From Penelope pileata (lineage: Eukaryota > Chordata > Aves > Galliformes > Cracidae), in the NCBI GenBank assembly GCA_013396635.1, contig WBMW01005641.1, positions 531,436 to 595,435 on the forward strand: DNA of 64,000 bases, in the 5' to 3' direction. A program made the translations under genes and the position numbers. Under the pieces are notes generated by a model. The model was not told the DNA's origin and searched no databases. It worked only from the letters and a program-made list of their open reading frames with translations. Numbering within the stretch: the first letter of the stretch is position 1; each line of letters starts with the position of its first letter. This document shows, piece by piece, positions 35,854 through 48,000 of the stretch.

Positions 35854-38589
35854 GACAGTGTGTGAATTAATAACAGAAACACTTCCACCACCTGTTGTCT
35901 TTCAGCATCTCCATTACAAAACCATTTCAAGTGACTTGGACCCAACAAGGGAGTTTTGCAGCAAACTCAAACTTAATTCACTCAGTATGTGAGACTTTTT
36001 TTTTTTTGGGTCTCCTCGTAAAAACTTTGAGAAAATTTTTTATGGCATTAACTATGGGTAGCGTATAGAAAATATTTCCACAGAGTTATTTAAATAAAGT
36101 GGTTCTTCAAGAGATACTGCTGCATAATCAGTTTAACACACAGTAATAACAACGTATCTTAGGGCATATTTATCTCCATTGAGTGGAGATGACAAGCCAA
36201 CACTTGACAGGCCAATTCTTGACAATTCACAAGCAGCTGCGTGGCATTGAGAAATAAATGTTTTCACAATGACTAGGCATACCAAAATCGATAGAGAATT
36301 TACCCAATGTACCAGAATAACTACTTCAAATCCATTACGGTCTACTGGGCAAACACATGCACAAAAATAATAATTCAGCTATGTCAATGACTCTTTTATT
36401 GTGTTTTGTTCTCTTTCAATAAGAACTTTTGCAAGTTTTTCAGGTTCTCAGTGAACACCAAGCTTGGTAGCTTCCAGGATTAGGAGCTGCCCACAGCACA
36501 CCTGAACATAAGACCCAATTACGAAATTCTCTACATCTGCCTTAAGTCTGGAAACCCCACTCCTTTCAGACAGGGTCCAGCTCAACGTGCCCACCGGCTC
36601 ACAACACCCACGACAAACACCCTTATCACAAGCAAGGTCAGGATCTCACACCAAACTCCTTACAGGACACTGCCCCACATCCACCTGTGACCATGAAACT
36701 CCTGTGCTGACATGGGCAGACCTTGCCACCTCAAGTATTCTGAGCATTCATTTGCACAGGCCGATGGAACACCTGCAAATACCAGTTTTTTTCAAGTGTG
36801 ATTTCTAAAACACGATAGAAAATAAACACTTCAGGGATCCAAAGTAGTCATGACAAATCTTTGCCTTGAGCCAAAACAAGGCTTCTACCTTTTGTTCTGC
36901 CCTTGCAATGCAACTTACAGTGCAACAACAGCATGTGGAAGCAAGAGAATAAATAAGGCCGTACAGAAGAGGAAAAAAAAAATTTAAAGGTATTTGTGGC
37001 ATGATGGGATATCCTGACCACAATAGCGAGGGCTTGTCACAAGACACTCCCACATTTCATGTCTAATCTCAGACAGTAAGAAGATAAAGCTGATAAAACA
37101 CACATCTGCAAGAGAACCGGGCACACGCCCAAGGTCTTCCATAAAAATAAGTGGTTTGGGGTCTCAATGGGAAGCGTGCAAGTGCTCCAAAAACTCTCCC
37201 AAAAGCAAGACCGCTCAAAATGAGAACCTACACCAATCTTTTGCAGACGTACCTGCTGAATGCTCTGCGTATGTTGGCTCCTCTCTCTCAGCCTTTGGGA
37301 GGAACCAAGCCAAATTTCTGCCAAGAGTATTGACTAAAATAAATTTCACCCTTAGCATAAGAACTACAGTCCAGTTTCCTTGAACTATTCAAACAGTTCA
37401 GAGAGATACTGTGGGTGCATGTACACACACTTGAAAAACAGCTCAACAGAACTCTCTGTTGGAGCAACAACTGCAACCACCATGTTCCTGACAGCACTGA
37501 CAACACTGCTGGAGCCCAAAGAGCAGCGTGTAAGGGAGAACCATCAGGTTTGCTTGGTCTGAAAGTCACACTGAACTGTGCTTTCAAAGAGCTCTGTGCT
37601 ACCTCCAGCACAGATTGTGTCTTGTGACAGAAAACAACCCACTATTTCCTTTTAGGTAAGTCATTATAGGTGAAGTTTCATTCCTTTCTGTCAGAAATGA
37701 GTGACCAAACAAGAGGGATACACCAACACCCACTCTCATGAGTAGCAGAAGTCTTAGCGACCTTGATTTTGTATATTCAGCAGAGGAAAATCAAAACTCC
37801 ATTTGTATGTGTTGAGTCAGCACCAGTGCCAAGGAAGCTGCCCATCTCCTTTCACCCTGCTGCTCGATGTCCTTCCCCTGCTGCTGTCTCCCACGGGCCA
37901 GAAGCAAACATTTGTGCAGCCACACTGTTATTTGCTGGGTTATTTTCCTGCCAGAAGAACTCTCCCGTTTGGTTCACCGCATAGCTCACAACTGCTTATA
38001 CCAGCACATAGCAAAGGGCAAAGTGAGCGTAGGAACGAGCAAGGAGGGTGAGAACACTTCAGCAGGATGTTGCCAAATACAAAACCACAGTCAGAGCAAT
38101 AAGTATATCACACTATGCCATGAAGGTCTTCAAATGCAGACGCATCTAAGAACCATTCCTTAGGAAAGCTGCAGCTGGAAGAGGGGCTGTGTTAAGCACC
38201 AGAGGATGCAGGTGCCCAGCAGAATGGTGAGGCACTGTGGGAGTAATGCCACGTACCTCAATAGCTTGGCAGATACCATCTCCAAGCGGAACAAGGAGAA
38301 CCCATAAGCGAGCTCCAGGCCCCAACAAGTTCAGCAGTCAGACTTCCTGCAGACACGTCAGGGCACCCCGCAAACAGCGTTCCCATTCAGGCAGCTTGTA
38401 CCACTGTATTTACACAGAGCTGGTACTGACAACCGCAGATCCCGTGGCTGAGGCCATGCCCGGGACACGAGCACCGTGCCAGAGCAGCTGGGCTGCAAAG
38501 GGACAAGGATGGCATCACAGTGACTTTGGCCAACACAGGCTCACAGCCTCAAACCTTTGGGAATAAAAGGCCCCCTCCAGCAACGAGCA

Positions 38590-38757
38590 CATGACCACGG
38601 CATGGTTATGGCTGGCATGGCCCTCTGGGTCCCTCTGGCCCAATCCCTGCTCCAGCAGCGACACACAGAGCACGGTGCCCAGGCCCACGTCCAGGCAGTT
38701 GCTGAAGGTCTCCAAAGAGAAGACTCCACAACCCTTCTGGGTAGCCTGAAGCACACT
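38590..38757 (-). mobile_element. CR1 LINE 3' tail
   Basis: Read on the plus strand, the blocks TCTGGGTCCCTCTGGCCCAA, TCCCTGCTCCAGCAGCGACA, GTGCCCAGGCCCACGTCCAG and AAGACTCCACAACCCTTCTG match the reverse complement of a CR1 tail. The element is therefore on the minus strand, parallel to MNAT1 in intron 1. Its terminal repeat has decayed. Several short frames that run across it on both strands are repeat-derived. Confidence 0.75.
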
Positions 38758-41700
38758 CTTTCTAAAGCCATCTGAGGTGAGACATCTCAGCCCTTGGAGA
38801 AACATCTCCCTTGGAAGAAGGCTCCCTCACAAGTGCTCAAGGAAGTAACCACAGCAAACTGAACTCAGAAAGACGCCCAGCAGAGCCAGGTGCCAAGAAA
38901 TCACATTGAGTCCAAACAGGTCCCAGAAAGAAGTTAATGGGGAAAGCCTCTGGGAACAGCATCAAAAGCAGTTCCTCCCTTCCTAAGCTCTGAATTCAAG
39001 AGCACACAATGCTGTCTATTAAAATATGTTCTTCCCTTTCCTCTTAAAAAGCTTTTATGACATTATTTTAACTTGATCCAGAAGCACAAGAAGAGAGAAT
39101 AGGAACACCTTTCTTTATCTGAGGGTACCCTCAGCTGCTTGACCAACACCTCTCCGGAGAGGTGACCCAAGGCACAGTTAGCACAAGCAACACAAGAACA
39201 GGCAAGGTAGCAGATTAAGGATTGGAAATAGTTTTTAGATCTGATTAAAAAAAAAAAGGAAATAATGTCACATTATTGCAGAATATTTTACACAAAGCAT
39301 ACAAGATTACAGAGAAGTGCTTCCACAATAGAAACAGAAGGTAACACAATCAAACAGAAATTCACGCATTTGAGAAGTCACAAAGCTATGGGAGATCATC
39401 ATTCAAAAAGCACCAAGGAGTGGGCAAGACATCCCATGCACTAATTAAAGAATAATAATTAACTAAATAATTAGAACTAGCAGGTCTAACCAGTTATCTA
39501 AAACTCCATACTGGAAATTGTCGTTTTTACCAGTCACAGCAGTGAGAGTCCAACAGAAGGAGCAGGGCAAAAATTGGTTTCAAAATGAAGTTTAGTAAGC
39601 TCACAAGGAACATTTTACGACCTGGTTGTCCTTCAAAAGACAACTAGATTTGGCAACCAAGAAGGGGCCTTCCAGTCCTGTCTATGGTCCTGGCTGCTTG
39701 CTCTAAATCCTGAAACTTTCAAAGAATAACAAGCAAGGAAGAAAAAATTTAAAAAAAAATTTTAAAAAGGGAGAGAGATGGAAAAGTTGGTTTTTGTGAA
39801 GATATTGAAATTTCACATGCATTTTGAATACTGAATTTAATTCTGTTCTTAAAACGACGGCACGCATGGCACAGATGTTACAGCATCTGTTCCTTCTGCT
39901 CCTAACAGAAATAACCCCTAACCATCAACATAAAGCACTCTCTTAAATTACAGAGATTCATATTCTCCCATCAGTACGCAGATAATTTATTTTATCTGGC
40001 ATAAAACACGATATGTGCATGTCTCAGAGATCCATAATTTAATTCACTTGGGTCACTTCTTTCACCTGGAAAAGCAGAGAAGGTAAGATCATACCATTGC
40101 TCATCTGACCTTCGCAGCTGATACAACAGCACAGAAGAAAAAGTGAGAGTGAGCATTCTCAGCTTGTCTCATTTCAGACAGAACATGCAACTTAATATTT
40201 AAATATATATTCTAGTATATATAAAAAAAATCTGTTTGCAAGTATACATTAGCTGATGCTTACTTCTGTCCACCTGGCACCATGACATGTCTCAGCTCAC
40301 AAGTAAAACAAGCGCAGATGGATGGCTTCTGTGCAGCAAAAGGCGGTGCTCACGCCTCAACAGCTCGTCCTTCCTTCCTCTTCCAACATGGGCTTAGAAA
40401 ACAAACTGCTTCCCAAGACTGCTGCCTCTCAGTAAGAGGAACAAAGGCTCCAGCAGCCTTTGAATAGCAAGGGCCCAGGTCTCCCAGGTAAGTGTGGGCA
40501 ACTTAACATCACATACCAATTCTCTACTGGAATTCCAATTGATCAGGGCACTCAATTTCCTGACCTAAAGCATTGTTCAGAGTGGGTTCCTACAGCTCTG
40601 TTGTCTTTGCTATACCAACGTGAACATCTGAATATCAGAGAAGAATGATCTTTACATAGTCCTTAAATACCTCACAGAGCTGAGTCTAAATTATGGTTAA
40701 CATTAAAAGATGCAGAACAGTTCAAAAAAAAAAAAAAGACTAACATTTTATTGCCATCTTGCATCCACACAGAGGCTTAATACTTGAAGATTGAAGCTTG
40801 CGCAAGTATCTTTACAAATGAAAGATGAGCAATTAAAAAAAAATCACTTAAAGAGTGAAAGGTTTGTGTTTTTCAGATTTCAAAAATGTAGACAAAAATG
40901 TAAGATGAAATTTTTGACATGCCAGATACATATCACTAGAAAAAAAAATTCTAAGAAACAATTCACAGCTTGCTGAACAAGTTTGCTTCAAAATCACCAC
41001 ACACAGACACAGGGCTGAGAGGGACCATGGGGGTCACTCCCTGCATTTCCACAGAGCCCTGTGCTTGAAATCTGCCCATCTGTGCCACAGGCCACACAAA
41101 GAGCCCTGCAACCCAGCACTAAGGATTGGCAAATCAGTGTTTTTATAACCCCAAAAAGTTCAAGGAGATGAAAAGTATGAACCCCAAACCAAGCAAGGCA
41201 TCTCTTGCTGCAAAGCAACACCAGTTTAGGAGGCCCGTGCCAGCCCTGTGCCTGATGCTCACCGGAGGGCACCGCTTCCCAGCGCGGGCGTTTTGCTCTG
41301 CCCATGATCTCTACATCGCACTCACCTTGCCACGCCGTGGGACACAGCCTCTGGAGCTGCAGCACAGGCAAGCTAAAGAGACAGGATTACTTCTAGTTTC
41401 TGTAACCAAACCGATTTTATTCTTTTAAGAAATAAAAGTATTAAAAAAGCTTCTTTATCTCACCTACCTTCATCTTCCTCAGTTGACGTGCAAAGGAGAT
41501 ATCCTTTAGGAAATCCCAACAGTAGCACTGGAAACAGCTCCCTCCTCTCATTTAGGAATCTCCTACTTCCTACCAATTTTTAAGGGTCATTCCTCACTTC
41601 ATTTTCACATAACCCCTAAACAACCATTATCACATCTTTACTCAGCATGAGATAAAATATAGAGTGTGCTTCATAAACAGCGGAGACCTTACGATTACAT

Positions 41701-41772
41701 TCTTGGTGGGACACAGCATGATAAATACTTCAGGGATGTCTTGAAATACCCTGCAATATACAACATGTAGGG

Positions 41773-41815
41773 TGTATATAATATAATATAAATAATGTAA
41801 TATATAACATATATG
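41773..41815. repeat. AT-rich low-complexity tract
   Basis: About 43 bases made almost only of A and T, with TATA/ATAAT units, in intron 1. The TATA-like words here are not evidence of a promoter. Confidence 0.8.
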
Positions 41816-42000
41816 AGAAACAATCTCCAAAACAACCATATTTTGAGTTATTAAAAAGGAAAAAAGCCACCAAAACCTCCTCCCACACTGGTCACTGAGC
41901 AGGTCAGGCTGCAATTTCCCTTTTATGAGTGGCACAGATCGTGACCTACTTAAAGCCTGGTAGGAAACATTTTTTTGCATTGCAGGTTTAATCATTTAAA

Positions 42001-42021
42001 GGAAAAAAAAATTTTTTTTCC
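42001..42021. repeat. 21-base A/T palindrome
   Basis: GG, nine A, eight T and CC form a perfect 10-bp inverted repeat around one central A. It is followed at once by an XhoI-type CTCGAG palindrome. It lies within intron 1. Confidence 0.85.
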
Positions 42022-45000
42022 TCGAGCTTAAAAATGAAACAGCGACTGCTATTTTAATACATTAACCACGTTGGTGAACGCTACTCAAACTTTTTTAAAT
42101 TGGGAAAAATGGTCACATTCAGTGCAACTATTTCTAGAGGAAGGTATTAAACAAAAACAAGGAGGACATGTGTCAGACCTTCATTAGCTACGCTGGCATC
42201 TCAACCATTTCCTACAGACTGCAGGGGATAAAAGCCCAGCCCTGTTCCAGTGAAGCTGAAGGTAACTTCAAAGGTTATCACACAGGACTCAAAGCAACCA
42301 AATATATTACTCACCAAAGAAGTAACAAACTTTTCTCCCAAAGTTGCAGCACATTTCGAACTGTTTTATCACGGTCAAGATTTGTGCTATATATTCTATT
42401 CATTCCTTTCCTTTAGTGGCAGAGACCAGGAGAGTTGATAGCACAGGAGCAAGAAACAGGACAATATAATAACTGAGAATCAAAGAGGCTAAAAAATTCA
42501 CAAGATGCATCCTATTCCTGTTTGTATTTCTATCTGCACCCACCATGTCACTAACCACACAGATCAGGACGCTCACAGCCATCACCCAGCAGTGGATGCA
42601 GGCACTCAGACAAGAGGCAGCACAGGATGCAGGCAGGGTGACACCCAGCTGAATCTCCCCACATTTGACAGCTTTTCAAGTTCATCAAAAGATCTGAAGA
42701 TAAATACGCACAGATCTGTTCTTTGTTACATGGAGTCCCTCCCATGCATGGATCTGTTGGGTGTTGGTGTGGCTCACTTTTAGCATGTATGGAAATAGCT
42801 TGGAAGGAATATTTTTAATTATGTTGTAGCATCCACCCCACCTGCCGTTCTCTACAGAACTGGCCCAGCTTACTTATTCTACAAAATATTTTGTTGGTTC
42901 TTATCTCTGTGTAACGTTAACCAAAAAAAAGTTCTCAGCATTTCCATTCACTGCTCCACATGGCACCATCTTTCCAAGGCAACTGCAGGAAGCACGCAGC
43001 CAACCCAAAGGCACCAAGCCACCATCATCCACACTGCACAGCACCATATCCCATTGGTCCCGTTGACTGAGTAAAGGGCCACCAAAAACAAATAAGGAAA
43101 AAAAATCCCAAGACACGCCTGATCAGTTCCAGACAATATTTGAGCTTATCTGTTTTGCCCAAACATCAGCTGGGAAGCATTTAACAATGCTGCAGGCTGT
43201 CCCATAAACACCACGCTGCTCATAATTAGAGATCTGTGCACCTATTCAAAAGCGGTGCTGTACCAGGGTCACAACAGCTGCATTAAAAACATTGTTCCTG
43301 GCCTGAGAAACAGCAACCAGTGTTTTCCTTATCCAGATAAATCACACACAATCAACACTTGATACTATCTAGCACCGCTAAAAGCGGTCGAGTTAAAACT
43401 AATCAGGGGAATATAGCCTTGAGCACGTATCCCGAGAAAGACTGGAAGCCTTTGAACATGGAATTTTATGGTTTTTTAATGTTCTTGACCACATTTGAAT
43501 AACAAGTTATTTTCCAAGGGAATTTTTGATTCTGCAGACCCTCCAAAAAACCAACAGCCACGCTAAGTTGTTGTGGCCAACAGACTGAGAGCCCAGTAAA
43601 GAAACCCCAAAACACAAAGGGTAAGTTGTTTGGAAATCAGGGACCCCTCCAGTTTCTAAAATTGTAGAGGTGACCCCTTAACACCAGCAGCCTTTAACTT
43701 TTGCCAAAGCAAACTGCTTGTACACAAAATATAAAGATTTCTTGACTACAAAACAAACCTGTAAGGAGACCCCAGGCTGTGAATTATTTGCTACTATAAT
43801 TTCAGAGAACTACACGTTACTCTGAATTATTGAACTCAAACTGCAAGCTTTAAGCACAACTGGCCACTGATGGCCAACAGAGATAACCCGGGCAACAAGG
43901 CTTCTTTGGGATTGGTTTTCAGTCCACTGGGTGAGGTTGTCTCTCCACACAAATCTCTACCCTCCCCAAATCTAGATGCACAAGCTCAGTGCTGCGGCAC
44001 TCTCCAAAAAAGCAACCACCTTACCCACTTCCACAAAGGACATAGCCAAGTTTACTTGTCACAAATAAAAAAGAAATCCAAATGTGAGGAAGACAGGTTG
44101 CCTGTCGATCCCGAAGCTCCCACGCAGGCAGTGCAGGACCACACACTCAGCAGCAGGCCCCCAGAAGCCAGAACCCAGCACAGGGGCTGCAACTGGCGAC
44201 CACGGGGCCATTGTGCAATGGTGGTATCCGAAAAGCAGCTACAGGCAGGCTGTTGTGTTCCAGGGCTTCAGCTGCTGAGGGCAGGAGCCCATGCTGGGTG
44301 GTTTTGTTGGAGAACCCCGCAGAACAAGTTCGGTGGCACTCACTGCAGCACGACCTGAATCCCATGTACAGAGTTAACCAGTTGAACTAAATTCCCCTGG
44401 AAAAAAACCATGCTACGGTTGGCCATAAAAAAATCAGAGGTCAGGCCACACTGCCAAAGTGATTGAACTCGAGATAGGAAGGAACACAGCTCTGCTCATA
44501 GTGGCAAGGCCTAACCCAAACCCACTGTCCTGCCATCACCCCCTTCCCTCACCTCCATGGGCTGCTGCAAGAGGGTGTCAGCCCCAAAACCACAACCATC
44601 ACCTGTCTGGAATGCCCATTAGAAAAAGAAACACATGTAAATGAATTCAGTGACCCTACAGTGCAAGATTTGCCCTTCTTTTTTCCTCTTCCACGAGGTC
44701 TCTACATGTCACCTCACACTTCACACCACATCAGCACCATCCTGGCACGCTGAGTCTTCAAAACCATTTTCTATTAAAAAAAGAACGCATGACTCAGGTG
44801 GTTTAAGGATGTATATGCTTACACACAAAAAAGATACCCTCAAAAAAAAATCACCTCTAATAGCAATTTATACAATAGTCTGCAGAACTGCCAAATTGTT
44901 GGCTGCAAAAGTTTCAGATGATGGAAATGAGACACCCGTGAAATACTGTGTGTTCTTTAAGAAAAATCAGAACTATTAAAATCCAGGGCGAGGGGAACTC

Positions 45001-48000
45001 GCATGCTGATCAAGCCCTTATGTAAATTTAATGGAACTGAAGATCAAGACGGTCAATTTCCACCTTTTATCTGAACGTGCTCACGTGGAAGTAGGTGCAG
45101 AAAGAAGGATCTCCTGCCTCTCCTTGTCTGCTGAAGGCTGACAACACCAATGCCCACACTCACACAGATACAATCATGCTGAACTCTTATCAAGACTCCA
45201 CAGGTGGAATTAAGTCTCACTTAATTTCTCATAGGCTTTAAATGATAACGAGTTAAAACTGTGGGAATGTACATAATCAAAGTAGCTTAAGTGTAATGCG
45301 GGCTAATTGCACAAAGAGTGAATGCACTAATAAGATAATAGCATGTTTTGGTTCTGCTGGCAAGGCAGGAATTTCTCACAGAGGGCACAAACAGCCCCAA
45401 GTGCCAGCAGCACCTGCACCGTGCCCCCACCTACGCAGCAAGCAGCTGACACTGAGGACAAACCCCAGGCTCCTGGGCTGCAGCTTGTAGCAAAACCAGT
45501 TTGGAGTGCAGCTAAATGGTCCATTAAATGATCATACCAAAAGCTGTGCTTTGTTTTTGACAATATACAATTAAGTCACTTTTTCCATCCCCAGGGTAAT
45601 CACTCAAGGGGCATGTTAAAACTCAATACTTCACCATTGGCTAAGCAACAGTTTACAGCCTATACACGCATTTTAACTTTCTCAGACATAACATGTCAAA
45701 AGTTGACTATGTTCAGGTCTTTTTTACTATCAAAAAAATTCTGGTCTAATCGTTCAGGCAACTGCTGGAGAGGAGAGCTTGCTTCACAGCCCACTGGGAA
45801 CAGAGGAGGCCAAGGAAGGAAGGGAAGCAAAACCTCAACCTCTGGTGGGCTTCAAGGTTTTGGATTGCACTCCATACTTTTCATTTGAACAGTCCCAGAG
45901 GTACATCACCAGTGCTTAAAACCACTCTTCATTACAAGCTCAAGCCCTTCGATACAATGGTCTATGGACAAGCAAACACAAACATCCACACTACGCTCAA
46001 AGGAGAAAAGAAAATCACGAAACAGACCCAGACACCTGGGAAGATTTGTATTAGGTGCACTGAATAATTTCCATGCAACTGTGGAGTTTTCCCAGTGTGG
46101 ATTTAGGGCTGCCCAGCACTCCCCCCTTCAAGCAACCCTAGCAGCAAGGCCATGCTTACACCAAACATTGTGGAAAACTGATCAGGAACTGTTTTTCACT
46201 TGTTCTTTGCAATAGACATAAATACTCGAGTTCTTGCTCAAAAAGAAAGGCTATAAAGGAGTAATGTATTATTAAAGGGAACCCTGAACACTATTCCAGA
46301 GAAGTGAGAGCATAAACTCAGCATAACAGGCTACAACTCTGCTCTGTTCCACTCAGCAATACCACCAAGGGTCTTCCCACCACAGAGGAAACAAATAAAC
46401 AACCAGGAAAGCGTCATTGCTTCCTGTGCTGCAGGAATGACCTGCCAACCATTAAACTCACGTGGAGCAGAAACAAGGAAAAGAACAGCATTGCCCAAGG
46501 GGATGCTTCGAGACATGGAGCCTTCGTACCCTGTCCTGGAGTCACAAGTACAGATATTTGTATTTTTGGATTCTATTTTTGGTACTTTGCTTGTCCTACC
46601 TGAAGGTCATCCTGCTCCAAAGGTCATGGGGCAGAAATGCTTCCTGTGCATTTCACAGGCTGCTGATGCCACCTGGGGAAAATCTGTCAAGACAGTCACT
46701 GCCAGAACATTAAGGAAAATCAGTTAGAAGACAAAAGCCTTCCTCAACTTGCAGGAGTGTTTACAAATGTGATGAATGCCAGAGTGTGTCCTAGCATGCC
46801 AGCTTGAAAATAAGTCAAGCACCTGGACCTCAGCACAAAAGGCTGACTCACCTGCACGGCATCTATTATCCTTTGCAGAGACCCCAAGTTTAGCACTCCA
46901 GGGACACAAAGTCCTTTCAGGAAGCTAACAGCAGCGTGACTTTTCCTTGTCCTCCTCTGCACCTGCACACAGGGCAGGTAGGAGCTGCAGGATGGCTTCC
47001 CAAGCCACAGGCAGCAATGACTTGCACAAGCACAAAATGCTCCCCAGTTCCAGCCCTACTCTACTCCAAAGGGTGAAAGGAAACCAGCTCAGATTGCAAA
47101 TCACAAATACAATCACCTGCAGCCTAAACTCACACTCCAGGAAGCTGACATCAATGTTATTCCCCATCCCACCTTCCCACTTCACTGAAAACACAATGGA
47201 GGTAACAGAGCAAGCACTTCAGCATGAAACTCTGTATTAAACAAGTCATGGGGAAACTGTGCTTTTCTTTTTCACAACATATCCTCACGTTTGTTTGCTT
47301 TTCACACTGCAGCTAATTCAAGGAGATTTCCTTTCCTTGTGCAAAACTATCACGAGCTGGGACAAAGGTTTTTCAGTTCCTACCAGTGTGAAAGCTACTT
47401 TAAAAAGCCAGCAGAAATAACACTTGGTGATGACAGTTACAATGCATCAAATATCAAACGTGCTTGATGGTGAGTCCCACCACAGTCAAAACAGACTGTG
47501 CTTTGCATCGTCTTCACTTCCATTTATGCAGGCAAGAAAAATATGCAAAATGAAAATCATCACTCACACAGAGTACCACATAGGGACCATCCTCCTGGAT
47601 AATCCCTCACACAAGCACTTCACTCAGACGGGTGACAACACCAGAAGACCAGTACACAGTGAATCCCCCTCCCAAGCTTTGAAAGGGCTATAAAGAGACC
47701 TGAAAACTCTCACCCTGCTTTCAGGAGAACAGTTGCATCCTCCCCAGCACAGCTCCTTCCAAATTGCAGCACTTCCAGTAATCCACAAATGAGCCTTACC
47801 TTCTCAGGAAGCTTTACACCATATGAAGAGAGTTCCCTGTGATTTCTTTAAGCTCAATCCAAATCCAATTTATACAGTGTTAGAGCAAAACAAAAATGGA
47901 GCCTCTGTGTGCTCAAGCTGTCAACTAAAGCAAACACGTTAACTCCTACAGTATGTGTTGGGGAAATTGCACAGGATCATCCAAGATCAAAGGTTTTTGT

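Noticed and set aside
43870..44358. 162-codon plus-strand open frame
   Set aside because: No recognisable domain or signal. It is inside intron 1 and several other frames stay open over the same GC-richer patch.
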